A stretch of 64,000 nt of DNA. Source: Rhodopseudomonas infernalis. Lineage in GTDB: Bacteria; Pseudomonadota; Alphaproteobacteria; Rhizobiales; Xanthobacteraceae. Numbering within the stretch: the first letter of the stretch is position 1; every line of letters begins with the position of its first letter. The DNA is taken from contig NZ_JAJNAL010000016.1 of NCBI RefSeq assembly GCF_022271405.1, positions 1 to 64,000 on the forward strand, given 5' to 3'. Positions 56,609 to 64,000 of this stretch are shown piece by piece. The translations under genes were made by a program, and so were the position numbers. The notes below the pieces were generated by a model. That model had not been told where the DNA came from and searched no databases. It was given only the letters and a program-made list of their open reading frames with translations.

Positions 56609-57189
56609 CGCAGACCGTCCTCGCCCTTGATGTCCGCCGCTGCGAGTCCGCCGACGCGGGCGTGCACGCGCGGGCCGCTGCTCATCACCAGCACCAGTGC
56701 GATTTCATTGGCCTTGGGGGCGTCGGTGACGCCGACTTCCATCGCGTCGAAATGGCTGCGCACGTAGGAGGCGTTGACGTGGGTGATCGGCACGTCGAGC
56801 CGCGTGCCCGGGCCGCCGACCTTCTTGGTCGACGGCACGATGGCCTTGGCGTCGCCGAGGATCTCGCGCATCGCGTAGCCGCCGGGCACGTGCCACAGCG
56901 CGCCGTGCTCGAGCTCACCATTGGCGCCGACGATCGCGCCCTTGCCGTAGCCGTCGATCGCCTTGGCGTCGCCGCCGAGCGCCTGCAGCAGCTCGCCCGC
57001 CAGCGCGACGCCGAGCGGCGTGAGGTCGTCCATGAAGCCTGAGATCTCCGGCACGTAGCGGCCGGCGAACGGGTTCTCGATCACCGCGATGATCGCGCCG
57101 CGCCGCCGCGGCGTCGCCGCCACCGGGCCACCTTCGTGGAAGACTTCCTCGGTGATCAGCACTTTCTTCCGGACTTTGACCTCAGGCAT
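56605..57189 (-). CDS. AA_synth (PF06684) family protein, copy A
   Basis: 194 residues from ATG 57189; the upstream ~17 residues of the longer frame overlap the UPF0280 gene. Same blocks as copy B: AVIENPFAGRYVPEI, YGKGAIVGANGELEHGAL, SYVRSHFDAMEV and AADIKGEDGLR. Both copies keep the Glu-Asn and His residues in the shared blocks, so neither looks dead; they may form a heteromer. Confidence 0.85.
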   Translation of the reverse strand: MPEVKVRKKVLITEEVFHEGGPVAATPRRRGAIIAVIENPFAGRYVPEISGFMDDLTPLGVALAGELLQALGGDAKAIDGYGKGAIVGANGELEHGALWHVPGGYAMREILGDAKAIVPSTKKVGGPGTRLDVPITHVNASYVRSHFDAMEVGVTDAPKANEIALVLVMSSGPRVHARVGGLAAADIKGEDGLR

Positions 57190-58096
57190 TGGTTCGCTCT
57201 TGTTGTGGGTGCGAGGAAAGGAAGGCGGCATCGCCGACACTGACGGTTTCGCCCTGCAAATGCAGCGCCGCGGCGCAGATCAATCCACGCGACATCAGGT
57301 CGCGCGCGACCGCAAGGCCGGCAGACAGCGACTGTGCGCGCTCGGCGTCGGATAGCATCGGGACCTCGCGCGTGACGCGGCGATCGCCGAGATCGTTGTC
57401 GGGCTGGATGTCGCAAGCTCGCCGGCGGATCACGCCGCGATGATCCGGTAGGTCGACGGCGTTGGCAACAACGGTCGCGGCCGCATCCGCCATCGCGGCG
57501 GTCGGCGCCAGAATCGTCACCGCGTCGGCGATGCCGAGCGAGAAGCTGCGCCCGCGCCAGCCGCTGGTGGCGACGCCGCGCACCGGACTGTCTGCAGTGA
57601 TTGCGGCCGAGCCGATCAGCCGCGGCTGGTCGGGGCGGTCGACCAGTCCGACCGTGTAGCTCGCGCCCTGCGCCAGATGCAGCGCGATATCGCCGCCATT
57701 GTTGACGTAGGCGCGGGTGATGCCGGGGCAGAGCAGCGCCTTCAGTATCTCATCCGCCACCGCGCCTGCGACCGCCGCCATCGGCGTGATGAACATCGGA
57801 TCGGCGAACGGCGCCACCGCCGCGGCCATGCGCTGCGCGACTGGATGAACCAGCGTCGGCGCGTTGCCGCCAGCCGGCGCACGCAGCGCCGAGAGTTCGG
57901 CGCACAGCGCGTCGAGCAGCCCGGTGAAGCGTCGCACCGCGGCGTCATAAGCGTAGCGCACGGCTTCGGCCTCGCCGGTCGCCTCGATGATCAGGTCGAT
58001 CGGGCCGTCCTGGAGATGCAAACGGCGGCCATCGGCCAGCAGCGCCGCCTGGATGGGCCGTCCTCGAACCGGCGAGATGGGTTGCGGGGCGGCCAT
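57182..58096 (-). CDS. UPF0280 (ApbE-like) family protein
   Basis: 304 residues from ATG 58096. Glycine-rich block AYVNNGGDIALHLAQG (about 165), GVATSGWRGRSFSLGIAD and a DAAATVVANAV helix, as in UPF0280 proteins with the ApbE flavin-transferase fold. Function is unknown. Its stop overlaps the start of AA_synth copy A by 8 bp, and it follows the reductase by 4 bp. A role in flavin handling or in the pathway itself is possible. Confidence 0.82.
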   Translation of the reverse strand: MAAPQPISPVRGRPIQAALLADGRRLHLQDGPIDLIIEATGEAEAVRYAYDAAVRRFTGLLDALCAELSALRAPAGGNAPTLVHPVAQRMAAAVAPFADPMFITPMAAVAGAVADEILKALLCPGITRAYVNNGGDIALHLAQGASYTVGLVDRPDQPRLIGSAAITADSPVRGVATSGWRGRSFSLGIADAVTILAPTAAMADAAATVVANAVDLPDHRGVIRRRACDIQPDNDLGDRRVTREVPMLSDAERAQSLSAGLAVARDLMSRGLICAAALHLQGETVSVGDAAFLSSHPQQERTNA

Positions 58097-58100
58097 GCGA

Positions 58101-59594
58101 TCAGCCGAAGTAACGTTTGACGGAGTTGGGCGCGAGCGGCCACGGATTGTCGGCATGCGGCGCGACCGGGCGGCGGCCGTCGTCGAGCGTGATCGACGAC
58201 ACCGGGCGAACCTCCGCCATGTGGCCGCCGAGTTCCTGATAGTCCGATAGCCGCAGCGTGAATTCGATCGGCGCCACCAGCGCCGGCGTCGGCACATAGC
58301 CGAAGGCGTTCTCCGGCATCTTGGTGACGTCCACCATGATGGTGATGCCGCCGCCGGGATAGACATAGACCGGTGCGCCGCCGCAGGTCACATAAGTCAG
58401 CGCGTCCTTCACCGAGTTGGTCAGGCGGACCGGATTCTCCGTCACACCGGCTCGCAGCGAGCCGCCGGCGCCAGCCATGAACAGCACGGTCGACAGCGCC
58501 GGCTCGCAATTGTCCTTGACCCGCTGCGACAGCGCGGCGAGTTCCGCCGGCATTTCCTTTTCACGCGGCGTCAGCTCGTCGTCGAGTTCGAAGTAAGCGG
58601 CATGTTCGCCGGTGGTGGAGATGAAATACAGCCGCAGCCCGGGCCAGGCGACCTTGCGATCGAACGGGCCGAGGATCGACAGCGGATCGGAGATATTGGT
58701 GCCGCCCCAGCCGGTGCCCGGCTCGGCGACCTGGAAGTAACGACCCGGCGTCGAGCGCCGCCCCTTGATCTTGATGCCGGTGTCGGCAATGCCCAGAACC
58801 TTGCCGGCCTGATGTTCGGATAACACGCCGGTAATGTGATCGTCGACCACGACGACGTCATCGACCAGGCCGAGCCACTGCTTGGCGAACATGCCGATCG
58901 TCGCCGAGCCGCAGCCGACGCGCATGCGCTCTTCCTTGATGCCGTTGACGATCGGCGCCTGGCCGGCCTGCACCATCACGGTCGAGCCGCCGTCGATCGT
59001 CAGCTCGACCGGCTTGCCGTTGCACAGATCGAGCAGCGCTTCGCAGGTGATGCGGCCTTCCTTCTTGCTGCCGCCGGTGAGGTGATGCACGCCGCCGAGC
59101 GACAGCATCTGTGAGCCGTATTCCGATGTCGTGACGTGGCCGACTGCTTCGCCGCCGGCGCGCACCGTCGCCTGTTCGGGGCCGAGGAAGCGGTCGGTGT
59201 CGATCTTCACTTTGACGCCGCAGTAACTGAAAATGCCCTCGGTGACGACCGTCACCATGTCGACGCCGTTGACTTCGGACGACACGATGAACGGCGCGGG
59301 CTTGTAGTCCGGATAGGTGGTGCCGGCGCCGATCGCGGTGACGAAGGTGTCGGGCGACGCAATCAGCTTGCCGTCCCACGAGCCATCGCGATGGAACGGC
59401 ACTACCGCGGCGCCATGCGCCAGCGCGCGGTCGAGCACGACATGCGGATCGACGCGGACCAGCTCGCCGTTGTCGTTGGCGTAGCGGTCGCAGGCGCCGC
59501 TGGCGCCGGGCTTGATGTAGCACATCACCGGACACGCATCGCAGCGGATCTTGTCGTCGCTCGGCGTCTGCGCCTCGGGAATGCTGTCACTCAT
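58101..59594 (-). CDS. hnr: 6-hydroxynicotinate reductase
   Basis: 497 residues. Reduces 6-hydroxynicotinate to 1,4,5,6-tetrahydro-6-oxonicotinate, the second step of reductive nicotinate breakdown known from Eubacterium barkeri and proposed in Azorhizobium. N-terminal cysteines C18, C21, C25 and C35 fit an Fe-S cluster; EGIFSYCGVKVKIDTDRFLG and YVTCGGAPVYVYPGG are further conserved-looking blocks. The family match is from recall of annotation, not a search. First gene of the minus-strand operon, divergent from nicA. Confidence 0.8.
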   Translation of the reverse strand: MSDSIPEAQTPSDDKIRCDACPVMCYIKPGASGACDRYANDNGELVRVDPHVVLDRALAHGAAVVPFHRDGSWDGKLIASPDTFVTAIGAGTTYPDYKPAPFIVSSEVNGVDMVTVVTEGIFSYCGVKVKIDTDRFLGPEQATVRAGGEAVGHVTTSEYGSQMLSLGGVHHLTGGSKKEGRITCEALLDLCNGKPVELTIDGGSTVMVQAGQAPIVNGIKEERMRVGCGSATIGMFAKQWLGLVDDVVVVDDHITGVLSEHQAGKVLGIADTGIKIKGRRSTPGRYFQVAEPGTGWGGTNISDPLSILGPFDRKVAWPGLRLYFISTTGEHAAYFELDDELTPREKEMPAELAALSQRVKDNCEPALSTVLFMAGAGGSLRAGVTENPVRLTNSVKDALTYVTCGGAPVYVYPGGGITIMVDVTKMPENAFGYVPTPALVAPIEFTLRLSDYQELGGHMAEVRPVSSITLDDGRRPVAPHADNPWPLAPNSVKRYFG

Positions 59595-59900
59595 GGGACT
59601 GCTGGCTCCAGGCCGTCGGCTCTTGGTGATCCGGCGCTGCCTTCATTTCATATGTATACTAATGAAAAGCGAGGGCTGCTTCGAAGTCAAGCATAAGGAA
59701 TGGGCAGCACATGCACAAACATTGTCGCAGCGCACACCATGCTTGACGAATTTCATTCGTGTAGAAACAATCATGGCATCAGTAGGCGAGACAGGCGGGA
59801 GCGCCGGAATGCCCTATAGTAGTCAGAGCGCGCCGTTGTTTGTTGCGATGCACGCTGATTGCCGTGCGCGTCACGACGTCCTGTTCGCGAGGCGGTGCCG
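59595..59900. promoter_or_regulatory. Divergent control region of the nicotinate genes
   Basis: 306 bp, A/T-richer than the flanking genes. Contains the inverted repeat TTTCAT-N10-ATGAAA at 59646-59667 (middle ATGTATACTA, itself partly palindromic around GTATAC), 52 bp upstream of the hnr start. A weaker, partly similar stretch starts with TTTCATTCGTGTAG at 59752. Probably holds the promoters of hnr and nicA and the operator for the MarR regulator at 50788. Confidence 0.6.
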
Positions 59901-60401
59901 ATGAATTCGGGCGGCCCGGTGAGTCTCACGGTCAACGGAACCGAGCATTCCTTCGACCTGCCGCGCGACACCAAGCTGATCTATGTGCTGCGCAACGATC
60001 TCGGCCTCAACGGACCGAAGTTCGGTTGTGGCCTCGGCGAGTGCGGCGCCTGCACGGTGCTGATCGACGGCGTTCCGGCGCGGTCTTGCGTCGTGACGCT
60101 GAAGACCGCGGAGGGCCGATCCGTTACGACGCTCGAGGGGCTTGGGACACAGGATGCGCTGCACCCGGTGCAGGCGGCGTTCATCGAGGCGCAGGCGGCG
60201 CAATGCGGCTATTGCCTCAACGGCATGATCATGACGGCGACGGCGCTGCTCGCGCGTAACCCGACGCCGAGCATCGACGAAGTGCGCGAGGCGCTGCGCT
60301 ACAATCTGTGCCGCTGCGGCACGCATGTGGAAATCGTCCGCGCCGTGCTGGTCGCGGCGGGGGCTGCTACGGATGCCGCTGTGGCGCAGGCGGCCCTGTG
60401 A
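59901..60401 (+). CDS. nicA: Nicotinate dehydrogenase small 2Fe-2S subunit
   Basis: 166 residues from ATG 59901 (GAGGCGG upstream). Electron-transfer subunit of the molybdenum hydroxylase that converts nicotinate to 6-hydroxynicotinate. Two 2Fe-2S sets: C43, C48, C51, C63 (plant-ferredoxin type) and C102, C105, C137, C139. Length matches Pseudomonas putida NicA (157). Its stop overlaps the nicB start (TGATG). Confidence 0.9.
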   Translation: MNSGGPVSLTVNGTEHSFDLPRDTKLIYVLRNDLGLNGPKFGCGLGECGACTVLIDGVPARSCVVTLKTAEGRSVTTLEGLGTQDALHPVQAAFIEAQAAQCGYCLNGMIMTATALLARNPTPSIDEVREALRYNLCRCGTHVEIVRAVLVAAGAATDAAVAQAAL

Positions 60402-63400
60402 TGAGTGAGCGCCCGATGACCGAGCCGACGCCCGACACCGCGGAGTTGCTGGCGGGTGCCGGCACGTTGGCGGTGCTGCGGCCCTCGCAACACGTCAAGG
60501 GATTAGTCCCGACCGAGCCGCCGCCCGAGGGCGCGCTCGATCTGTTTCTCTATCTCGACGCCGCCGGCCAGGTGTTGGCTTTCAGCGGCCATGTCGATCT
60601 CGGCACCGGCATCCGCACGGCCCTGGCGCAGATCGTCGCCGAAGAACTCGACGTGCCGTTTGGGTCCGTCACCATGGTGCTCGGCCACACCTCCGGCACG
60701 CCCAACCAGGGCGCCACCATCGCCAGCGACAGCATTCAGGTCAGTGCCGTGCCGCTGCGCAAGGCCGCGGCGCAGGCGCGGCATCATCTGGTGGCGCTCG
60801 CCGCGCAGGAGCTGGAGCTTGCGGCCGACCAACTCACCGTTACCGACGGCATCGTGCATCCGCGCGATGCGTCCAATCGTGGCGTGTCCTACGCGTCGCT
60901 GCTGCAAGGCCGCAGCGAGCGGTTGATGCTGGCGGACGATGTCGCGGTCAAGCCGGTGAGCGAGCATCGCATCGTCGGCCACCGCGTCGCGCGCTCGGAT
61001 ATTCCGGCGAAGGCGACCGGCGACTTCGTCTATGTGCACGACGTCCGCGTGCCCGGCATGCTGCATGGCCGCGTCGTGCGGCCGCCTTATGCGGGCATCG
61101 ACGCCGGCGACTTCATCGGCAACAGCCTGCTCGGCGTCAACGAAGCCTCGATCGCGCATATTCCCGGCGTGGTCGCGGTCGTCACGATGGGGGATTTCGT
61201 CGGTGTGGTTGCCGAGCGCGAGGAGCAGGCTGCCGAGGCCGCGCGCGTCCTTGACGTCAAGTGGAAGCCACCGCCACCGCTGCCGAAGCTCGACGATCTC
61301 GCCACCGCGCTACGCGCCAATCCCGCGACGACGCGCACGCTGCTCGACAAGGGCGATGTCGAGGCCGCGCGTAGTTCCGCGACCGTGCCGATGGATCGCA
61401 CCTACGTCTGGCCGTATCAGATGCACGGCTCGATCGGGCCGTCCTGTGGCGTCGCCGATGTAAGTGATGGTTTTGCGCGGATCTGGTCGGGCACGCAGAA
61501 CCCGTATCCGCTGCGGCTGGATATTTCGATCCTGCTCGGCATTCCGGAGGCAGATGTCGAGATCCTGCGCTTCGAAGCCGCCGGCTGCTATGGCCGTAAC
61601 TGTGCCGACGATGTCTGCGCCGACGCCGCGCTGCTGTCCCGCGCGGTCGGGCGGCCGGTGCGCGTGCAGCTGACGCGCGAGCAGGAGCATGCCTGGGAGC
61701 CGAAGGGCGCCGCGCAACTGATGGAAATTTCCGGCGGCCTGACCGCCGACGGCAGCCCGGCCGCCTATGACTTCGCCACACGCTATCCATCCAACGCCGC
61801 CGTGACGCTGGCGCTACTTCTCACGGGGCGGGTGCCGGCGAACAATCCGGTGTTCGAGATGGGCGATCGCACCGCGATCCCGCCTTACGCCTACGATAAC
61901 ATCCGCGTGCGCGTGCACGACATGGCGCCGATCGTCCGCGCGGCCTGGCTCCGCGGCGTCTCGGCGCTGCCGAATTCATTCGCGCATGAAAGCTACATCG
62001 ATGAGTTGGCGGCTGCGGCCGGTGTCGATCCGCTGGACTATCGGCTGCGCTATCTGCACGATCCGCGCGCCGTCGATCTGGTCAAGGAAGTCGCCGCGCG
62101 AGCTAACTGGGCGCACCGCACCGGACCGCGCCGCGAGATCGTCGAAGGCGACGTCGTGCGCGGGCAGGGGCTCGCCTACGCGCTCTACGTCCACTCCAAG
62201 TTTCCCGGCTACGGCGCCGCTTGGTCGGCCTGGGTCGCCGATGTCGAAGTGAATACCAGGACCGGCGACGTCGCGGTGAAGCGCGTCGTGGTCGGTCAGG
62301 ATTCCGGACTGATGATCAACCCGGCCGGGATCGAGCATCAGATCCACGGCAACGTCATCCAGTCGACCAGCCGCGCGCTGAAGGAGAGCGTCAGCTTCAC
62401 CGACACTGCGGTCGCCGACAAGGAGTGGGGCGCGTACCCGATCATCACCTTCCCCGAGGTGCCGGTGATCGACGTCGTGCTGATGCCGCGGCCGAACGAT
62501 CCGCCGCTCGGCAGCGGCGAGTCGGCCTCGGTGCCCTCCGCGGCGGCGATCGCCAACGCGATTTTTGACGCCACTGGGGTGCGGCTGCGCGAGCCGCCGT
62601 TCACGCCGGACCGCGTCCGCGCTGCCTTAGGTTTGCCTCAACCCCCGCAGCCCGTTCCGCCGCCGGTAAAGAAGCGCTCTTGGTTCGCAATGGCGGGCGC
62701 CGCCTTGGTCGGTGCGCTCGGCATGGCGGCGATCGCGCTGCCGATCCGCGGCGCCATCGCCCCGATCGCGCCGCCCGATCCGTCGACGTTCTCGTCCGAC
62801 ATGATCGCGCGCGGCCGACAACTCGCCGCGCTCGGCGGCTGCGCGACCTGTCACACCGTGCCCGGCGGGATTACAAATGCCGGCGGCCGCGCGATGGAAA
62901 CGCCGTTCGGCACCGTGTACGCAACCAATCTGACGCCCGATCCCGAGACCGGCATCGGCCATTGGTCTTACGCGGCGTTCGAGCGGGCGATGCGCGAGGG
63001 CATCGCCCGCGACGGCAGCCACCTCTATCCGGCGTTTCCCTACGCGTCGTTCACCCGCAGCAGCGACACCGATTTGCAGGCGCTGTACGCTTTTCTGATG
63101 TCGCAGGCGCCGGTGAAGGTCGCGACGCCCGCGGCTAAGTTGTCGTTTCCATTCAATATTCGCCCGCTGATGGCGGGTTGGAACTTGCTGTTTCTGCGGC
63201 CTGGACCGATGCAGGCCGATCCGGCCCGGCCCGCTCAATGGAATCGCGGCGCCTATCTGGTCGAGAGCCTCGGCCATTGCGGCGCCTGTCATACCCCGCG
63301 CAACGCGCTCGGTGCCGAGAAGGCCAAGACCGACTATCTGGCCGGCGGCGCCGTCGATGGCTGGCACGCGCCGGCGCTCACGGCCCTTTCGCGCGCACCG

Positions 63401-63967
63401 ATCCCGTGGACCGAAGCCGAGCTGTTCGCCTATCTGCGCAGCGGCTTCTCGCGCTTTCACGGCACCGCGGCGGGCCCGATGGCAGCGGTGGTCGAGCAAC
63501 TCGCACCGCTGCCCGATGCAGATATCCGCGCGATGGCGACCTATCTGGCGTCGTTTGCGCCGACGGCCGAGCCCGACCCGGTGCAACGTGCCGCGGCGCT
63601 GCAGACCGAGGCAGCGTCCGCGCTGCGCCCGCTGGATACGCTGGGCGGCCGGCTCTACGAAGGCGCCTGTGCGTCCTGCCACGCCGAAACCGGCCCGACG
63701 CTGTTCGGCGTCCGCCCGGCGCTGGCGCTCAACACGAATGTCCACGCAATGGAACCGGACAATCTGATTAGGGTCATTCTAGACGGAATACCTAGTCCCG
63801 CAGCTGCCGAACTGGGCGATATGCCCGGGTTCCGCCACAGTTTCGACGATAACCAGATCGCGGCGCTGGTCACTTATCTGCGCGCCTCCTTCGCTCCGCA
63901 GGCGCCCGCCTGGGGCGGCGTTGAACAAGCGGTGTCGCGCCTGCGCGCCCACCAAGGCTCTCACTGA
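60401..63967 (+). CDS. nicB: Nicotinate dehydrogenase large subunit with three cytochrome c domains
   Basis: 1188 residues, the size of P. putida NicB (1187). Residues 1 to ~745 form the molybdopterin cytosine dinucleotide-binding domain of aldehyde/xanthine dehydrogenase type (GHVDLGTGIRTALAQIVAEE, then PLGSGESASVPSAAAIANA). A hydrophobic segment near 762-785 probably anchors it to the membrane. Three heme c sites follow: C814-C817-H818, C960-C963-H964, C1090-C1093-H1094. Electrons therefore leave to the respiratory chain rather than NAD, as in P. putida. Starts inside the nicA stop; the stop is at 63965-63967. Confidence 0.92.
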   Translation: MSERPMTEPTPDTAELLAGAGTLAVLRPSQHVKGLVPTEPPPEGALDLFLYLDAAGQVLAFSGHVDLGTGIRTALAQIVAEELDVPFGSVTMVLGHTSGTPNQGATIASDSIQVSAVPLRKAAAQARHHLVALAAQELELAADQLTVTDGIVHPRDASNRGVSYASLLQGRSERLMLADDVAVKPVSEHRIVGHRVARSDIPAKATGDFVYVHDVRVPGMLHGRVVRPPYAGIDAGDFIGNSLLGVNEASIAHIPGVVAVVTMGDFVGVVAEREEQAAEAARVLDVKWKPPPPLPKLDDLATALRANPATTRTLLDKGDVEAARSSATVPMDRTYVWPYQMHGSIGPSCGVADVSDGFARIWSGTQNPYPLRLDISILLGIPEADVEILRFEAAGCYGRNCADDVCADAALLSRAVGRPVRVQLTREQEHAWEPKGAAQLMEISGGLTADGSPAAYDFATRYPSNAAVTLALLLTGRVPANNPVFEMGDRTAIPPYAYDNIRVRVHDMAPIVRAAWLRGVSALPNSFAHESYIDELAAAAGVDPLDYRLRYLHDPRAVDLVKEVAARANWAHRTGPRREIVEGDVVRGQGLAYALYVHSKFPGYGAAWSAWVADVEVNTRTGDVAVKRVVVGQDSGLMINPAGIEHQIHGNVIQSTSRALKESVSFTDTAVADKEWGAYPIITFPEVPVIDVVLMPRPNDPPLGSGESASVPSAAAIANAIFDATGVRLREPPFTPDRVRAALGLPQPPQPVPPPVKKRSWFAMAGAALVGALGMAAIALPIRGAIAPIAPPDPSTFSSDMIARGRQLAALGGCATCHTVPGGITNAGGRAMETPFGTVYATNLTPDPETGIGHWSYAAFERAMREGIARDGSHLYPAFPYASFTRSSDTDLQALYAFLMSQAPVKVATPAAKLSFPFNIRPLMAGWNLLFLRPGPMQADPARPAQWNRGAYLVESLGHCGACHTPRNALGAEKAKTDYLAGGAVDGWHAPALTALSRAPIPWTEAELFAYLRSGFSRFHGTAAGPMAAVVEQLAPLPDADIRAMATYLASFAPTAEPDPVQRAAALQTEAASALRPLDTLGGRLYEGACASCHAETGPTLFGVRPALALNTNVHAMEPDNLIRVILDGIPSPAAAELGDMPGFRHSFDDNQIAALVTYLRASFAPQAPAWGGVEQAVSRLRAHQGSH

Positions 63968-64000
63968 TCGTCGTCTTTCCCTTCAGGTTGCCCGATAAAT

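Noticed and set aside
59760-59904. Small plus frame before nicA as a leader gene
   Set aside because: Part of the frame open from 59551; no ribosome site and A/T-rich regulatory composition.

Overview
This window looks like chromosomal DNA of a high-GC alphaproteobacterium of the Rhodopseudomonas/Bradyrhizobium group. Supporting this are the strong G/C bias at third codon positions, an alphaproteobacterial NadQ-type NAD regulator beside nadABC, the abundance of Liv-type ABC transporters, and dispersed palindromic elements of a kind I associate with that group. The species call is an inference; no rRNA is present. The first ~108 bases are almost pure C/G homopolymer and look like a contig-edge artefact that removes the true start of the first gene.

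Layout. 1-4.6 kb: CusB/CusA-type heavy-metal efflux. 4.9-6.3 kb: SleB-like cell wall hydrolase. 6.5-10.3 kb: nadA-nadB-nadC (minus strand), with two matching operator-like palindromes upstream of nadA. 10.6-26.6 kb: mostly housekeeping genes (acrylyl-CoA reductase, DUF2339 membrane protein, NadQ, tyrosine phosphatase, HD hydrolase, 3-methyladenine glycosylase, YgfZ, a dihydroorotase-like protein, NUDIX, SRAP, FAD-linked oxidase, Sua5) and a tRNA-Pro(CGG). 26.8-36 kb: an A/T-richer, gene-poor island next to the tRNA with a giant multidomain glycosyltransferase, a second glycosyltransferase, a secreted Asp-box protein, a methyltransferase-like protein and a glycan-type pseudogene broken by an exact 17-bp tandem duplication.

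36-64 kb: three catabolic/uptake modules, each with its own regulator. (i) A Liv transporter with RidA, an acyl-CoA synthetase and a MaoC protein, divergent from an IclR regulator. (ii) A NitT/TauT-type transporter with an epimerase-like protein, a GNAT protein and a DapA-like aldolase; its TetR gene is flanked on both sides by the same palindrome. (iii) A minus-strand operon of 6-hydroxynicotinate reductase, UPF0280 protein, two AA_synth paralogues, Liv transporter and MarR regulator, divergent from nicAB (nicotinate hydroxylase).

Module (iii) is the most interesting: it pairs an aerobic-type, cytochrome-linked nicotinate hydroxylase with a reductase known from anaerobic nicotinate breakdown, a dedicated transporter, and proteins of unknown function that are candidates for later steps. 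No CRISPR array, insertion sequence, integrase, phage gene or rRNA was seen.
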